Below are positions 1 through 11,190 of a stretch of DNA of 64,000 nucleotides, in pieces. The translations under genes and the position numbers were made by a program. How positions within the stretch are numbered: position 1 is the stretch's first letter; the number at the start of each line of letters is the position of its first letter. This DNA is from Brachypodium distachyon (Eukaryota > Streptophyta > Magnoliopsida > Poales > Poaceae), in assembly GCF_000005505.3 (NCBI RefSeq), contig NC_016133.3, forward strand, positions 35,612,737-35,676,736, in the 5' to 3' direction. The notes beneath the pieces were generated by a model. That model did not search any database, had not been told where the DNA came from, and was given only the letters and a program-made list of their open reading frames with translations.

Positions 1-706
1 GCTTCCAAAGGAGGGCGAGATTGAGATGTTCAAGTGCAACCAAAAAATATGCACCTGGTAACCGTATGATTGGTCCCTAATTCGGCAAGGGCACAGCTCT
101 CAGATACTTCCTCAGATATGTTATCTAGAAACTTGAGGCCCAATCTAAGAGCATACCAAAAGCGGACTTTCTTTAACCTTCATTGCAATCCAGCTAAAAA
201 GAAGTCGTGGATTCTGATTTCTGAACGGATTAAAATTTGAAATTTTAACATATGGAACCAGGCAATCTTTTAAGTTTTGACTTAAATTTCCTTTTAAACT
301 TCCTTTTACTGATAGAAACTAAGCAACCTTTCACAGCTTCCAACAGCACAAACCTTGGAATTTCCTCGAATGTTTATTTCCTCACAACTTGTCCATCTCA
401 TAAGCAAACATCACAAATGCATATCTTGAAATAGAGCGATTTGGTACATGGTGCAAGATTGGTGAATCAGCTAGCGAGCTCTATGATAGTGAAGAAGATA
501 TCTACAAGATTCATTATATCTTACATAGCATAAACTATTACTGGCAATAAGCAATAAAACCATGTAGTGAACTACATCAAGTAATAATGTTGTGACAATT
601 GCGAAGCCTAGATAAAATATAAGCTATCATGATTGACGTAACTTAAACAGTTCACTAGTAATAATATTGTGACAATTGGATTAGTATAGTAAAAGTTGGA
701 AGTTAC
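1..706 (-). other. intron of the ARABIDILLO-like gene, continuing past the left edge
   Basis: This AT-rich stretch lies downstream, in gene sense, of the last exon I can place (707-801). I looked for the next expected armadillo exon, which in relatives carries an Asn-Pro-Gly-Asn type repeat, and did not find it, so the stretch is best read as intron. No independent open reading frame or repeat stands out. Confidence 0.5.
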
Positions 707-3700
707 CTGTTAGATTCTGAAACAGATAATCCCCATAATGCACCAGCAGCTCTCTCCTGAAGGCCTTCTGAAGCATTCAGACATTCTTGCGCAAGTGAAA
801 CCTAAAGTATAAAAACAAAGTCATCTATGTGAGAAGAAAACTCTCATATTTGAGTAGGTTTAAGAAAAGAGAGAAGGTATACCAATGCTTGAACGCCACC
901 CGCAGCAGCAATAGCTTCACGATTTCTATCATCAAAAGAAAGGTTCCACAAAGCACCAGCAGCTTCTTGCCTAATTGAACACATAAAAGAAGGCACAATA
1001 CTACCTTTGGTTAATCTGGTATATGTCAAGGAAGAAGGCAGATATTGCAGTTTCAAAGCTACATAGGCCAAAGCATGTCAACTAGAAGTGTACCTTACAC
1101 CCTCGTTCTGAGAACATGTTAGCTGCACTAATGCCTCAAGAGCCCCTGCTTCCTGACCTACAGCGGCATTATTGTTGTTGTTATCTCCATGTGCAGCTAA
1201 GTTAGCTAGAGCTCTTGCAGCCTACACATACAACAACAATAGAATTAGGAAATAACAACACAGCAAAAATATAGAGATGATGAACATAAAGGGTAAAAAC
1301 AAAGGACTGAGCCACCGCTGTACTTCACCATTTACTTGTATTGTAGATCTTAAGACAATGCGGAGAATTGCTACAGTTTCGCAAAACAGATATTTAAAGC
1401 ATCTCTTCAGCAAATTCAAATGGTTTCAAGCATGATTAAAAATGTTAAATTAAACTAGGTTCTAAACTTACACCTACACTATGAATCCACTCAGGTCGTG
1501 AAACATAGCTACCTGATTCGCAGTTTTGCTCGGTTCACAATTGTCAGTTTCTACTAATCGATTTCGAAAGGGATTATACATCACCGGTTTGAAAATAAAG
1601 TTTGTGAACCAGACAATTAGGCACAAAAGATTCAAACAGAAAGGCAAAAAAGGATATGGGCCTAGTCAGCCCACACAGCCCATGACCCCTCAGGGCAAGA
1701 GAATCAGATAACCCTGGGAAGCTGCCTAACTTCCTCTTGCACTCGAAGCTCTGGACGTTGCCCCATAGCCACCTCTCTTGTTCTCTATTTCTCCTCCAAT
1801 CTGTTTGCAGAAAAAGATCACTCGATTGATTCCATCCTGTCCAAGGCTCCATCTTCCTCACCTCATCCACACATAAGCACTCAAGACTGCAGATCTATAC
1901 GTCGCCGAACGACTCAATGGCGTCAATGCCGACGGGAGGGCAAACTGCACTGTAGTGGTGATGTCAATGGCATCGTTAAATAGCGACGTACTCCTCTTGT
2001 TTTCTTTGTTGGTACCCAATTTTGGTTAGCCATCATCAACGAACTGGACATCGAATCCCTAGTGATCGGCATCAAATTCAACCCAATCTAGATCGCTCCA
2101 TCGGGATTGGGGTTTGAAGGGTGTTGCAGCAAATCCAGTAACTATGTTGTGAAATTTACATAGAAACATGCAATAAGCGTGATCTGGACAAGCAAAATAA
2201 GTTTGTAGCTATCCATGCAAGAAACATTGCATCAGTCCATCAGGTGCCTGGAAAATGCAGTATGCATAATCCAGACGATCCATATAAGGCAGGATAAAAG
2301 TCCAATTGGCAAGAAGCTGCAGATGACACATATGCATCTGTACAGCTATGGAGTATTAAAGATGAAAACTTGCATGTTTATGTGTGCATTATGCCTTCAT
2401 AGTAACAAATCTGTCTTATAGAACTTTTGGTATCAACTGACAATGGTATTGCTAGTATAAAATTCTACAAGTTTATTTATATAAAAAAATGAATAAGAGT
2501 GAACGCATGATGTTCTGCTTACCTGTTCTAAGACACCCTCAAGTTTACACGATCGAGCAAGCGTAACCAAAGCGTGGACACCACCAGCCTTTGCAACCTC
2601 CAAGCTACACTTGTCATCAGCAGCTAGGTTTGCAAGTGCACCAGCAGCACGTTCCTAATGAAGAAAAAAAAAGGAGCAAAAGTCACGAGAGGCTGTTTGC
2701 CATATAATCCACAAGTAAAAGTATAAGTTCTGCAAATGTGAAGTTTAAAAGTTACACACAAGAACTCCATCAGTCCCAGCAGGCCAGCGAAATATGAGAT
2801 CAACCAAAGCCTTTATACCACCAGCTGCTGCAATAGACGCCTAAAAAGGAGCAATCAATTAATTATTAGCAGTTACTACACATGATACCCATGTCAAAGG
2901 AAGCAAACAAAATCAACATTTGAAAATAACAACCTTGTGCTCCTCGCCCACAGATAGGTTCCAAAGGCCACCAGCGGCTTCTTCAGCAACAAGCCGATTC
3001 GTCGACTTGGCCAAATTAGTGAATATTGTGATACCCCCCTCATCTGCGACCACCTTCGCAACCTTGGCATTCACCGATAAGTTGGCAATAGCCTGCATTG
3101 TGGCATGAACTAATGTGAGCAGATAGTGGAATACAAATTGTGGGAACCATGGAGTATAACCAAATAATTTATTACCTTTGCTGCTTCAGACTGTGCGCTC
3201 ACCCTTGAGCACCTTGCAAGGTCCAGTAGCAGTGGAATGCCCCCATCCCGCATCACCGCCTCCGACCTTGCAGCATCGACATTCGCAGTTTCATCATCAA
3301 TAACCACATATGTAGCAATTGTGGTAGCTGCACGCTCCTGCACATCCTCCTGTGAGCTCTTCACTAAGCTCAGCAGCATTGATGTGCCCTGCTGCAACCA
3401 GAATTCATCCATACCATACGGGTTGGACTCTGCAATTCGTAGAAGCGATTGAGAGAGGATCCACTCAAGCCAGCTCATCATATGACCAAGCACCTTGTTT
3501 TTGTCCCTCCAATTACACTCATTGAACACCCCATGCTCCTTCACAGCCTTGCCAGGAAACAGCGAGGCAATAGATTTGAAAATGTCACTCGTAATGGTGA
3601 GCACAAGCTTGCCCTTGGAGTTCCTAAATACAGCAGGATCATGTGCTTGTTCCTCTTCGACAGATTTGCAGTTAACCGCACATATAAGCTCAAGGGTTTT

Positions 3701-4594
3701 GGAGTGGGATATTAGGCGGGAGATAGCATTTGGAGACACATCAGTGCGGGAGACATCAACGGCGACTAGAGAGGGGAGCTGAGCCCATGAGGCGGATGCT
3801 GTAGCCCATTTCATGTTCAGGCATCCTGCTACAGAGAGGAATCGGAGGGAATGGATGTCGCCTAGGGCAGACTCATCTACAACGACACAGTCAAGGAAGG
3901 CCACATCCTCGAGGTGAGGGCAGTGGCGCGCAAGAGCTCCGATGGCATCCGCGGTAGCTTCACGAAGACCCGAGAGACGGAGGCGGCGGAGGCGCGAGCA
4001 GCAGAGCGCGACATGGTGGAGGGCATCGCTGGAGACATGCTCGAGGGGGTCTGGCCCAATCTGGAGGCTCTCCAGCGCCTCATGCCTCGCAGCAAGGACG
4101 GCGAGGGTGGCGTCCGTGAGCCCGCGGCAGCCGTCAGCCACCACCTCGCGGAGGTCGCGGGCGCGGAGGCAGGAGGCCACCGCCGCGGCCGCCTCGTGGC
4201 CCCGAAGCCGCAGCCTCCGCAGGCCCCCGCACCGAGAGGCAAGCGAGGACGCGACCTGGGCGTCGCACCGGTGCGGGCGCAGGTCGAGCGCGCTCCACAG
4301 GCACGGAGACGAGCCGAGCGCCCTCCAGGTCCGGCACGTCGCCCCCAAGCTCGCGCGGTCACGGTAGCTCAGCCGCGCGAACAGCTGCAGCGCCGTGTCG
4401 TCCGGGAGCAGCGTCCAGTCCACGCCCTCGCCGCCCACCTCCTCCCGGCCCCCATCCCCATCCTCCGCCGCCACGCAACCCCGCAAGCTCCTCCCCTCCT
4501 CCACAACCCTCCCCTCCTCCTCCACAACCTCCTTCCCCTTCCCCTTCTCCCTGCACGTCCGCCGCCTCACCCGCCGCGTCGTCATCTCGCCCAC
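707..4594 (-). CDS. ARABIDILLO: ARABIDILLO-like F-box / armadillo-repeat protein, 3' end missing
   Basis: Seven exons can be joined in frame on the minus strand: 4594-3176, 3092-2934, 2840-2760, 2654-2523, 1221-1094, 970-883 and 801-707, all with GT-AG introns; the rest lies beyond the left edge. The first exon encodes a basic N-terminus (RRVRRR, possible nuclear signal), an F-box at about residues 60-105 (LPDDTALQLFARLSYRDR) and leucine-rich repeats (GLRRLRLRG, CPHLEDVAFLDC). Later exons encode tandem armadillo repeats with the typical AAGALWNLS and AGGVQALV segments. Arabidopsis ARABIDILLO proteins are nuclear F-box/ARM proteins promoting lateral root formation, presumably as ubiquitin-ligase adaptors; transfer of that role here is inference. 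Translation may start at 4594 or at the second ATG (4585), which would give a start closer to what I recall of the family. Family length is roughly 900 residues, so about a quarter is missing. Confidence 0.88.
1500..1990. other. promoter-like block inside ARABIDILLO intron 4
   Basis: The 1.3-kb intron between exons 4 and 5 (1222-2522) contains a block unlike normal grass intron. It has three TGGGCY-type site II motifs in either orientation (near 1656-1682), then pyrimidine-rich leader-like sequence with CTCTTGTTCTC and CTCCTCC runs. No complete reading frame of known type follows. It may be a captured or inserted 5' gene fragment; nothing proves activity. Confidence 0.3.
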
Positions 4595-4982
4595 TCTCGC
4601 CCACCCGGCCTACCTGGCCCACCCGCCGACTGGAACCCTAGCTCCCACCGACTCCAACCCACACCCCCACACACGCAACACCCAAATCCGCCCCCAAATC
4701 AACAATCCACCAACCTCGCACGGCGAGATCGAGCTTCCGCGGGCGTCAAGCCAATCGGACCAGCCCGGGGATCCGACTGGAAGTAAAAAAAAAAAGTTCT
4801 CAGCTAGTACAGCGGGAAGGAGCCAGGCGGTGGCATCTCCGATCCGCGACCGGATCGTCGTCGCGTGGCGGGCGGATCCGACTCGGCTTGGCGTGCTTCC
4901 CTCCCCCTTTGGGCCTTTCTTACCTCCTCCTCCGGCTCAGCTCTGCGGTGAAGGAAAGGGGGCAGTGGAGGAGGAAGCCGGA

Positions 4983-4992
4983 TTATATATAC
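4983..4992 (-). promoter_or_regulatory. putative TATA box of the ARABIDILLO-like gene
   Basis: On the minus strand the sequence reads GTATATATAA, about 390 bases upstream of the start codon. Between it and the ATG lies GC-rich leader-type sequence. It is the only good TATA match in this interval, but the distance implies a long 5' UTR or a 5' intron, so the assignment is tentative. Confidence 0.35.
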
Positions 4993-5002
4993 GGCATACG
5001 GG

Positions 5003-5754
5003 GATGGATACGCGCGTGCGTTGCTGCGTAGACGTATTTCAAGGCTCCGAATACGTAATCTTGTTTTCTCAAAACAAAAAGGAAATGCAGTCGTAGCCGC
5101 AACGCTGCAGACAGAGAAGAGACGGCCGCCGCGCCATGCCACTTGCCGATTTTCCCGTGGGGGACGGCAGGCAACGGCAGGGCTAGCGGAGCACTCGGTC
5201 ACGCACGCGCCTGGTCACCTGCGCTGCTAGAAACTGCAAGTCTGTTTATTTTCGAAAACCGGCACGAGGACCGTATTCACCAAGAAGAAATCTGAGATTG
5301 TAAAAGTGTTCCGAACAAGTTATCAAAAGACAAGCACATATGACATATCGAACTCGAAAAGAAGTTGGTTATACTCGGAAAAAAAGGAAGAAGAGAAGTT
5401 AGCATGACTTCCGATCGAGTGGGAGAAAGATGGTGTTTTCGCTGTAGACCGAGCTCATGTGCCGGCCGTACGGCATAGGAGTTGCTTCCTTCCGCTACGT
5501 GGCCAAAAATCGCACGTCCCGTATGTTTGAAACCTATATCCATGTCATGCAAAAGTCCTTAAACTAATTCTTTTATACGTAACGTTATTTTTCTATGTTT
5601 GAAACCTGTAATTTAATTTGACAATTAAATTACAGCTGTTTGCTATATCAATCGGCACGCCCATGAAAGCAAGCCATTGACACTGTAGCTGGACTATCTT
5701 TTGCGATTTGCTTACAAGATACAGCTGATCTCGTGCCCATGACCACCGTTCTCT
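5003..5754. other. intergenic region with one perfect hairpin
   Basis: No gene is supported here. The reading frames are short and show no family features. The notable element is the hairpin at 5606-5635. The right end (5738-5754) is the left target duplication of the SINE that follows. Confidence 0.6.
5606..5635. repeat. perfect 13-bp inverted repeat with 4-base loop
   Basis: CTGTAATTTAATT at 5606-5618 is followed by the loop TGAC and by the exact reverse complement at 5623-5635. All 13 stem pairs match. It is AT-rich and lies in intergenic DNA with no downstream T-tract of note. It could be a MITE core or a chance cruciform-prone site. Confidence 0.7.
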
Positions 5755-5922
5755 TTGAGAAAACACAGTACAGACACACGTCACTCTCATTAAAAACACA
5801 ACGATGGTTAGATCCTAAAATAAATTCAGGAAAATGCGAGCATCCATGTCAAGTCGGAGACTTGAACCTGGATGAGCTGGTTACACCACAAGGAACCAAC
5901 CACCTTATCTATGCTCAGTTCG
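5755..5922 (-). mobile_element. tRNA-derived SINE, about 168 bp, with 17-bp target duplication
   Basis: Read on the minus strand the element has an RNA polymerase III box-B-like GGTTCAAGTCTCC preceded by a box-A-like region (TGTAACCAGCTCATCC), then a T-rich 3' half. It is flanked by CATGACCACCGTTCTCT (5738-5754) and CATGACCACCATTCTCT (5923-5939), which match at 16 of 17 positions and are best explained as a target-site duplication. The layout resembles the Au SINE group of grasses; exact family assignment needs a repeat library. Confidence 0.75.
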
Positions 5923-6160
5923 CATGACCACCATTCTCTATCGGATTCATGTTCTCTACAAAATTCAACCAATTTCAATGAATCTAACAGAAATTATATG
6001 ATAGTGGTAGTACAAGAAACAATCATCTTCCTCTTTCCATTCTACCATATCAGAACAAGTTGGCAAGTTGCTGCCCCCAAATTCATCTACTGCTATATTA
6101 CAACGTACTTCACCAGCTAATGGCTAGAATTCCCATTGATGGCAAGCAAGACATACAAGA

Positions 6161-9100
6161 TCACTCGTCTTCAGAAGTATCATCAGACTGATCATCAAGT
6201 TCTTCCTCCGGCAGAGCAGATACAATTGCAGCACAGCAGAAGGAATCGCGGTCCTTCAGGAGGAGACAGCTTCCAGCTGAATTCCATTTCAAGTCGACGA
6301 TCCGGAAATTTGGCAAGGGGATGTTGACACAGCAAGCACCAGATGGCGTCCAGATATACAGGTGTGGGCTCTCCGTGCACAGGACAAGGCGTGGACATGT
6401 AGGGTCCCAGGCAGCAGCGCGGATTGGATCTTTCTGCACAACAACAGCTGCAAGCTCAAGGCGGCAGATATCCCATATCCAAAGAGCAGTCGGCATGTTG
6501 TCGTTCCGAGTGAAGAAATAGTGGCTGTCGTTGCTCCATGAGAGCATACCTGCATTATGTTGTAAGGTGGGGAAAGGTTATCAGATTCCTACATGGAAGG
6601 AAACTCCTAATGCAATTGCAACTTTAACAATGCAGTTAAGTCCACAATACAACACACTAATGTCTTAAACAATTTTCTGCTAGAATCTTGACAAACCACT
6701 CAAAGGGATGCTATTAATTGTTATTCATCTTAACTGCACTAACATTACTTAATTATGTGACCTTGCAACAAGCATGAATAGGGGTATCAAAAGACAAATG
6801 AAAGCAACTAACCGATTCCTTGTTTGGGGTTGGGCTTGTCACTAGCTGGTTTCTGTGATGGTAGAGTGATTGGAATGTCCATCACAGCATATTTTACTCT
6901 AGAACCTCCTTCCGTGCCATTTTCTGACAACAAAACCAGAAAAACCATTACAGGATTAAACAATACAAGAAAACAATTGTAAAAACTTAAAATTACACAA
7001 AAGGCGCCATCTAACATGTCTAATTGGTCATGTATGTTCTTGACCTATTGTGTAGTTAGCATATTTCAGTTCACAAGGCAATTGCCAGGCAAGAAATGCT
7101 AAGAAACAAAGTTATGATGGTGAAAGGGTAGAACACTGGAACAACGGAAAACGAACAATAATAAGCAGTACAAAACCATCACACACAATCTTACCAGCGC
7201 CATTGTCTAGCATGTTACGAGAGAAGCCTTCGCTTAGACATAAGTCTGACATATCAAGCTGCCATGGGTCATCCACTTCCTGTGCCATATTTTGTTACAA
7301 TCAAATGGCATGTATAGTGAAGAATAAATACAACGAATTCAATACCCAAAACAAATAGTAAATCTGCCGAGATGACAATTAATGATGTAAATAGATAGAT
7401 TTACCTTAAATATGGCAGCATTACAGGGGCTTCGAATAGAGGCTGAATGAGTGAACTCAGCAAAAGTTTTCCACGTCAGATGGTTCAATGTACGCACTGC
7501 TTGATCATAGCTGCCCACTGCTAAAAATTGTCCACATGGTGACCAACCAACAGTTTTGACACCTAAACCACTTTCATATGCAGAATACTTGAACAGGCAT
7601 CTCCCATCAGGCGAATATATCAGAACCTGCAGTAGACATGTTCTTTGAATGATCAATTTACATCTCCGAACTGGTACCTCCGCATTTAACAATCTCATGT
7701 TGTTGATTTTTCCTCGAGAAAACACAAAGCTTGCGTCTCGATACATTGATAGAAAGAATGTAATTACAAGCCCAAGACAGGACGACACAACCGACCACTC
7801 AAGACAAGGCCACGACCAACGGCCACTAGACAAACATTACAACTGGCACCACAAAAAAAAAAAAAAGGCCTAGACGCCGAATACACAAAGGTACGAGAAC
7901 CAAGCATAGCTTGGGTGCTCAGCCAGCCAGGTGTGCTTGGCAGCCCACCAAAGTTCGATCCTCGAAGGTCGCAATTCGGTGCCTCACTTTGTAAAAAATT
8001 ATTTATCTATATACCGTCGGACTGCAATCGCGCAGCTCTTACAGTTTAAAGTCAAAAAAATACACAAAGGTACAGAACGCGGAAGAACCACTAACTCCCC
8101 CAGAAACAAGAATCCAACTCTTAAAAGAGGCAAAGTTGGGCCGTTCCCACTTTAGAGATAGTAAGCAAAAGGCGCCGCAGCCCGCCGGCCTAGCAGAACT
8201 CAAAGACAAGCCCGTGAGGCATCTCGTCAACCGCAGAAGCCTAAAGCCACCGATCGCCGCTCCCGTCACGAACAATGCGCCTCGTGTCGTTTTTTATTTA
8301 GGACAGGAAAAGGAACTCCAGAGAGTTGAATAAGAAATTGGTTGAACTATAAAAATGGTCAGGATGAGCCTTTCAAGAGTTTAGTGAGAGATTTGTTAAT
8401 CCATCACACAATATGTTTCGAAGGAAACCATAATCCAGTGATCCAATCCTCAAATCCAAAATTAAACACATAGATACATCCACCAGATTCAATAATTAGA
8501 TCAAGTCCCAAAGGAGGCACAAGAGTAAACTAAAATGAAAGTCAAAGACGTACTGCCCTTCGAAATAGGAGAGCAAGGTGTGGCTTCCCAACCATGAAAG
8601 AAACAAAGTAACTCAAGCAACACCATGTCAATTTCACTAACTAAGCTACCTTTGGCAAGTTAGAAAGATGTGACCTAACATCTTGAGATACTGTAATTGA
8701 AGATAATTTTGAAAGAGTTGCACATATCAAAGAGACTAACAAAAAGTTGTTGCACAGAGTACAGACATGCATGTGAAGCAACTCAGGAACAACGCCCATC
8801 TCAATTTGAAGTTGCCAAGAGAACTTAGGAGAAAGAATAATAGCAAGCCAAACTAGAAAGTGACAGAAGATCATGACATACTATAAACGGAGATGATTCT
8901 CAAAAGTGGCATATATCAAGGAACTAAGTAAAAGCTGTCCCATAGAGATGTGTGTGAATTGACTACGGTCACAAGCCAGAGCACATGGAACAACAAGAGG
9001 TTTCTGAAGAGATAGCACATGCACCTTGTATTCAAGAATTGAATCCCAGGCCACGATAGCACTGTCATCAGGCGACCACTCAACACCTGCTAAGTCTAAC

Positions 9101-10762
9101 GTGTCAACAGCAAAGACACTCATAATCCCCCAGGAATGACATGAGAGCAAATTTATGAAATCCTTGCAGTCGCGTCTGGTGCAAATCGCAGCAAATTTCC
9201 CATCCTTAGTAAAAGAAACCCCTCTGGACACATGCTTTGGCCACTGGACATGAACACATTCGGTATTTACAAGAGACCACACAGTCAAACGGAGTTGAAA
9301 CTCTGATGTAGTAAGTATATGACGACTGTCAGGGCTCCAGCGAGCATAAGCAATCCCTGCAGATCCTTCATCGATCTTGCAGGTCCAGTCAGGCTGGCTC
9401 AGCGACCAAGCCTGCACCATGGGCCGCTTGTAAAGTCCACATAGGATATACTCTGAATCCGGTGCCCACTCCACAAAGTTTATTTTGTCCACGCATGAAA
9501 ATAATTGCACCACCTGCATAGGAAAGAAAGTAATTTTGATGGACAGTTTTCTACAACGACATGAGATTATGCACAGCTTAAAATAACTCAAACATTAGGA
9601 GGGGGTGGGGTGGGGGTGGATGCAAGGCATTACATGCTACCAAAAGTTGAGACAACAATATATAATATAAATATGCTAACCTCCACGAATCCAAAAGATA
9701 GCCAAGAGTAATTCAGAGGTTACACAGTTTTAGTAAAACCAATAATGAGAGGGACAATAAAATAGAGACAAATACTAACCTAAAATACAACAGCTAGAAT
9801 TAATAGGTGCAAACTTGATGCACCATCTAAACCTCCACATAAAAAGCAAAACCATGTATTATCCGCTCCATACCACTTGCTACGAAGATTTCTCCAGTCC
9901 AACTCTGGATCGAATCACATTACTTAGTTACAGTCAGTATTCAGATCTACATATTTGTTAGCACGTCTTTCAGAGTAACAGAGTGTAAACGAGGGTTTAG
10001 ACACATGTCAGAGTGTTATTTTCATATTGTATGACAGGCTGGTCTGTTCTCAGGGAAGGCCTATTCCGATTGGGGCTGTACTAGTGATGCTGTTGCTGTT
10101 TATGGTAAGATAATCAGGTAATCACTGGACATCCTGAAATATTCAGTGGTCATTTGCCGAAGGTATTGATGAAATGATTTGTTCGTACTTTACCAAGGAG
10201 TTTCAGTGAGCCTGCTAGGACAATGTAAAACGTGAACATGTGGAGTTCAATGAGCTTGCTAGGACAATAAAAAAGTGAACATAAGGAGTTTCAATGAGCT
10301 TGCTACGACAACGTAAATCGTGAACATTTGCAATGGTATTGGTAACTCTAATGGTACAATTTGCAACAGCACACGGTACACATGTGTCATAGATTCGACA
10401 TTGCTAGACCAAAATACACAATTCTAGCAAAACAGATAAGGGGGGCAAATCTGGGAGGCTACGGATCAGGCAAAAGTAGGCGTGTTTCCTTCCACCGGGG
10501 CGCTCAAATCTGAGCCTCGCCAGATCGCACTAGCCCCAACCCAGATTCGCTAGCGACTACTCCAACAGCATGGACCCTAAACCCGCAATCGAACGACAGG
10601 GGGGATACGAAACGGGTAGGAGAAGTCGCGGCGCGGCGGCGGTACCTTGAGGGATACGACGTCGCGGACCACGAGGCGGTAGTCGACGGCGGAGGCGAGG
10701 AAGCGCGCGTCGGGGGAGAAGCAGCACGGGCCCGTCTGCTTGTACGACTCCGTGAAGTCCAT
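6161..10762 (-). CDS. WRAP73: WRAP73 (WDR8)-type WD40-repeat protein
   Basis: Six exons join in frame with GT-AG introns: 10762-10646, 9513-9025, 7626-7405, 7279-7195, 6923-6813 and 6549-6161, giving 470 residues. The N-terminus MDFTESYKQTGPCCFSPDAR and the blocks WAPDSEYILCGLYKRP, ARWSPDSRHILTTSEFQLRL and GWSPCGQFLAVGSYDQ are characteristic of the WRAP73/WDR8 family, a beta-propeller built of WD repeats. The C-terminus is acidic (ELDDQSDDTSEDE). In fungi and animals the family acts at spindle poles and centrosomes with SSX2IP/Msd1-type partners; in plants a role in microtubule organisation is inferred, not shown here. The length fits the family. Introns 1 and 2 are about 1.1 and 1.4 kb; the second holds a LINE tail with a SINE inside it, and the first holds a 45-bp minisatellite. 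The open reading frame appears intact. Confidence 0.93.
7708..8300 (-). mobile_element. 3'-end fragment of an L1-type LINE inside WRAP73 intron 2
   Basis: On the minus strand the sequence ends in the LINE-like 3' UTR style GTATCGAGACGCAAGC followed by TTTTCTCGAGGAAAAATC, with long T and A runs. The upstream part has the low-complexity reading frames usual for a LINE 3' UTR. No reverse transcriptase remains. The right boundary (about 8300) is approximate. It is interrupted by the SINE at 7895-8058. Confidence 0.5.
7895..8058 (+). mobile_element. tRNA-derived SINE with 15-bp perfect target duplication
   Basis: The 164-bp body begins with a box-A-like TAGCTTGGGTGCTC and carries the box-B-like AGTTCGATCCTCG near 7951, then a T-rich tail ending in CAAAAA. 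AATACACAAAGGTAC occurs exactly at 7880-7894 and again at 8059-8073, so the full insertion is delimited. The target is the LINE fragment in WRAP73 intron 2, so the order of events is LINE first, SINE second. It shares its box-B region with the SINE at 33030-33185. Confidence 0.82.
10196..10327. repeat. three-copy ~45-bp tandem repeat in WRAP73 intron 1
   Basis: Units start near 10196, 10241 and 10284. Each runs from GGAGTTTCA through TGAGCTTGCTAGGACAA to GTGAACAT, with a few substitutions between copies. The array is short, non-coding and entirely intronic. Confidence 0.75.
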
Positions 10763-11190
10763 TCCCCTTCCGTGCACACCCCACGGCCTGTTCGTCCGGT
10801 GCTTCCCCCGGCTCGTTGCGGGAAAAGAGGGGAGAGGAGCGGGGAGAAGGCCTCTCACCTGCCGGCGTCTCGCTCCGGTGAGGTGGAGGTGGGGCTGGTT
10901 TGAAATGGCCTTTAGAGGGGTTCGTGTTTGGTATTTGAATTCGTTTGGAGGGTGGAGACGTAAAGTTGAAAGTGTGCGTAAGCAGTAGAACCTAGGTGCC
11001 ACACGGACAGGTGGCCCCAATCTTCAAATACAGTAGCTATATTATGCTATCAATAATCGTACTGTAATTAGTTTTTGCCGAAATATAGCAATAGTATTAG
11101 AATGTGGTCGATTCTCATCGCCAACTTCAGCCAAGGAAGCTCAGATGATATAACAACACTTCCACTGTAGTGATGCCGCATCTATGACTA
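10763..11190. other. WRAP73 5' flank and intergenic DNA
   Basis: The first 150 bases are GC-rich leader and promoter of WRAP73 on the minus strand. The rest is AT-rich and holds no gene. The TA at 11189-11190 is the left target duplication of the next element. Confidence 0.55.

Noticed and set aside
3914..4786. Long plus-strand frame opposite ARABIDILLO exon 1
   Set aside because: It is a GC-driven shadow of the minus-strand coding exon, Arg/Pro-rich and without domains; the minus strand has clear F-box and LRR signatures.
7895..8058. Functional tRNA gene
   Set aside because: Box A and box B are present, but no cloverleaf can be folded, and the unit has a tail and target duplications, so it is a SINE.
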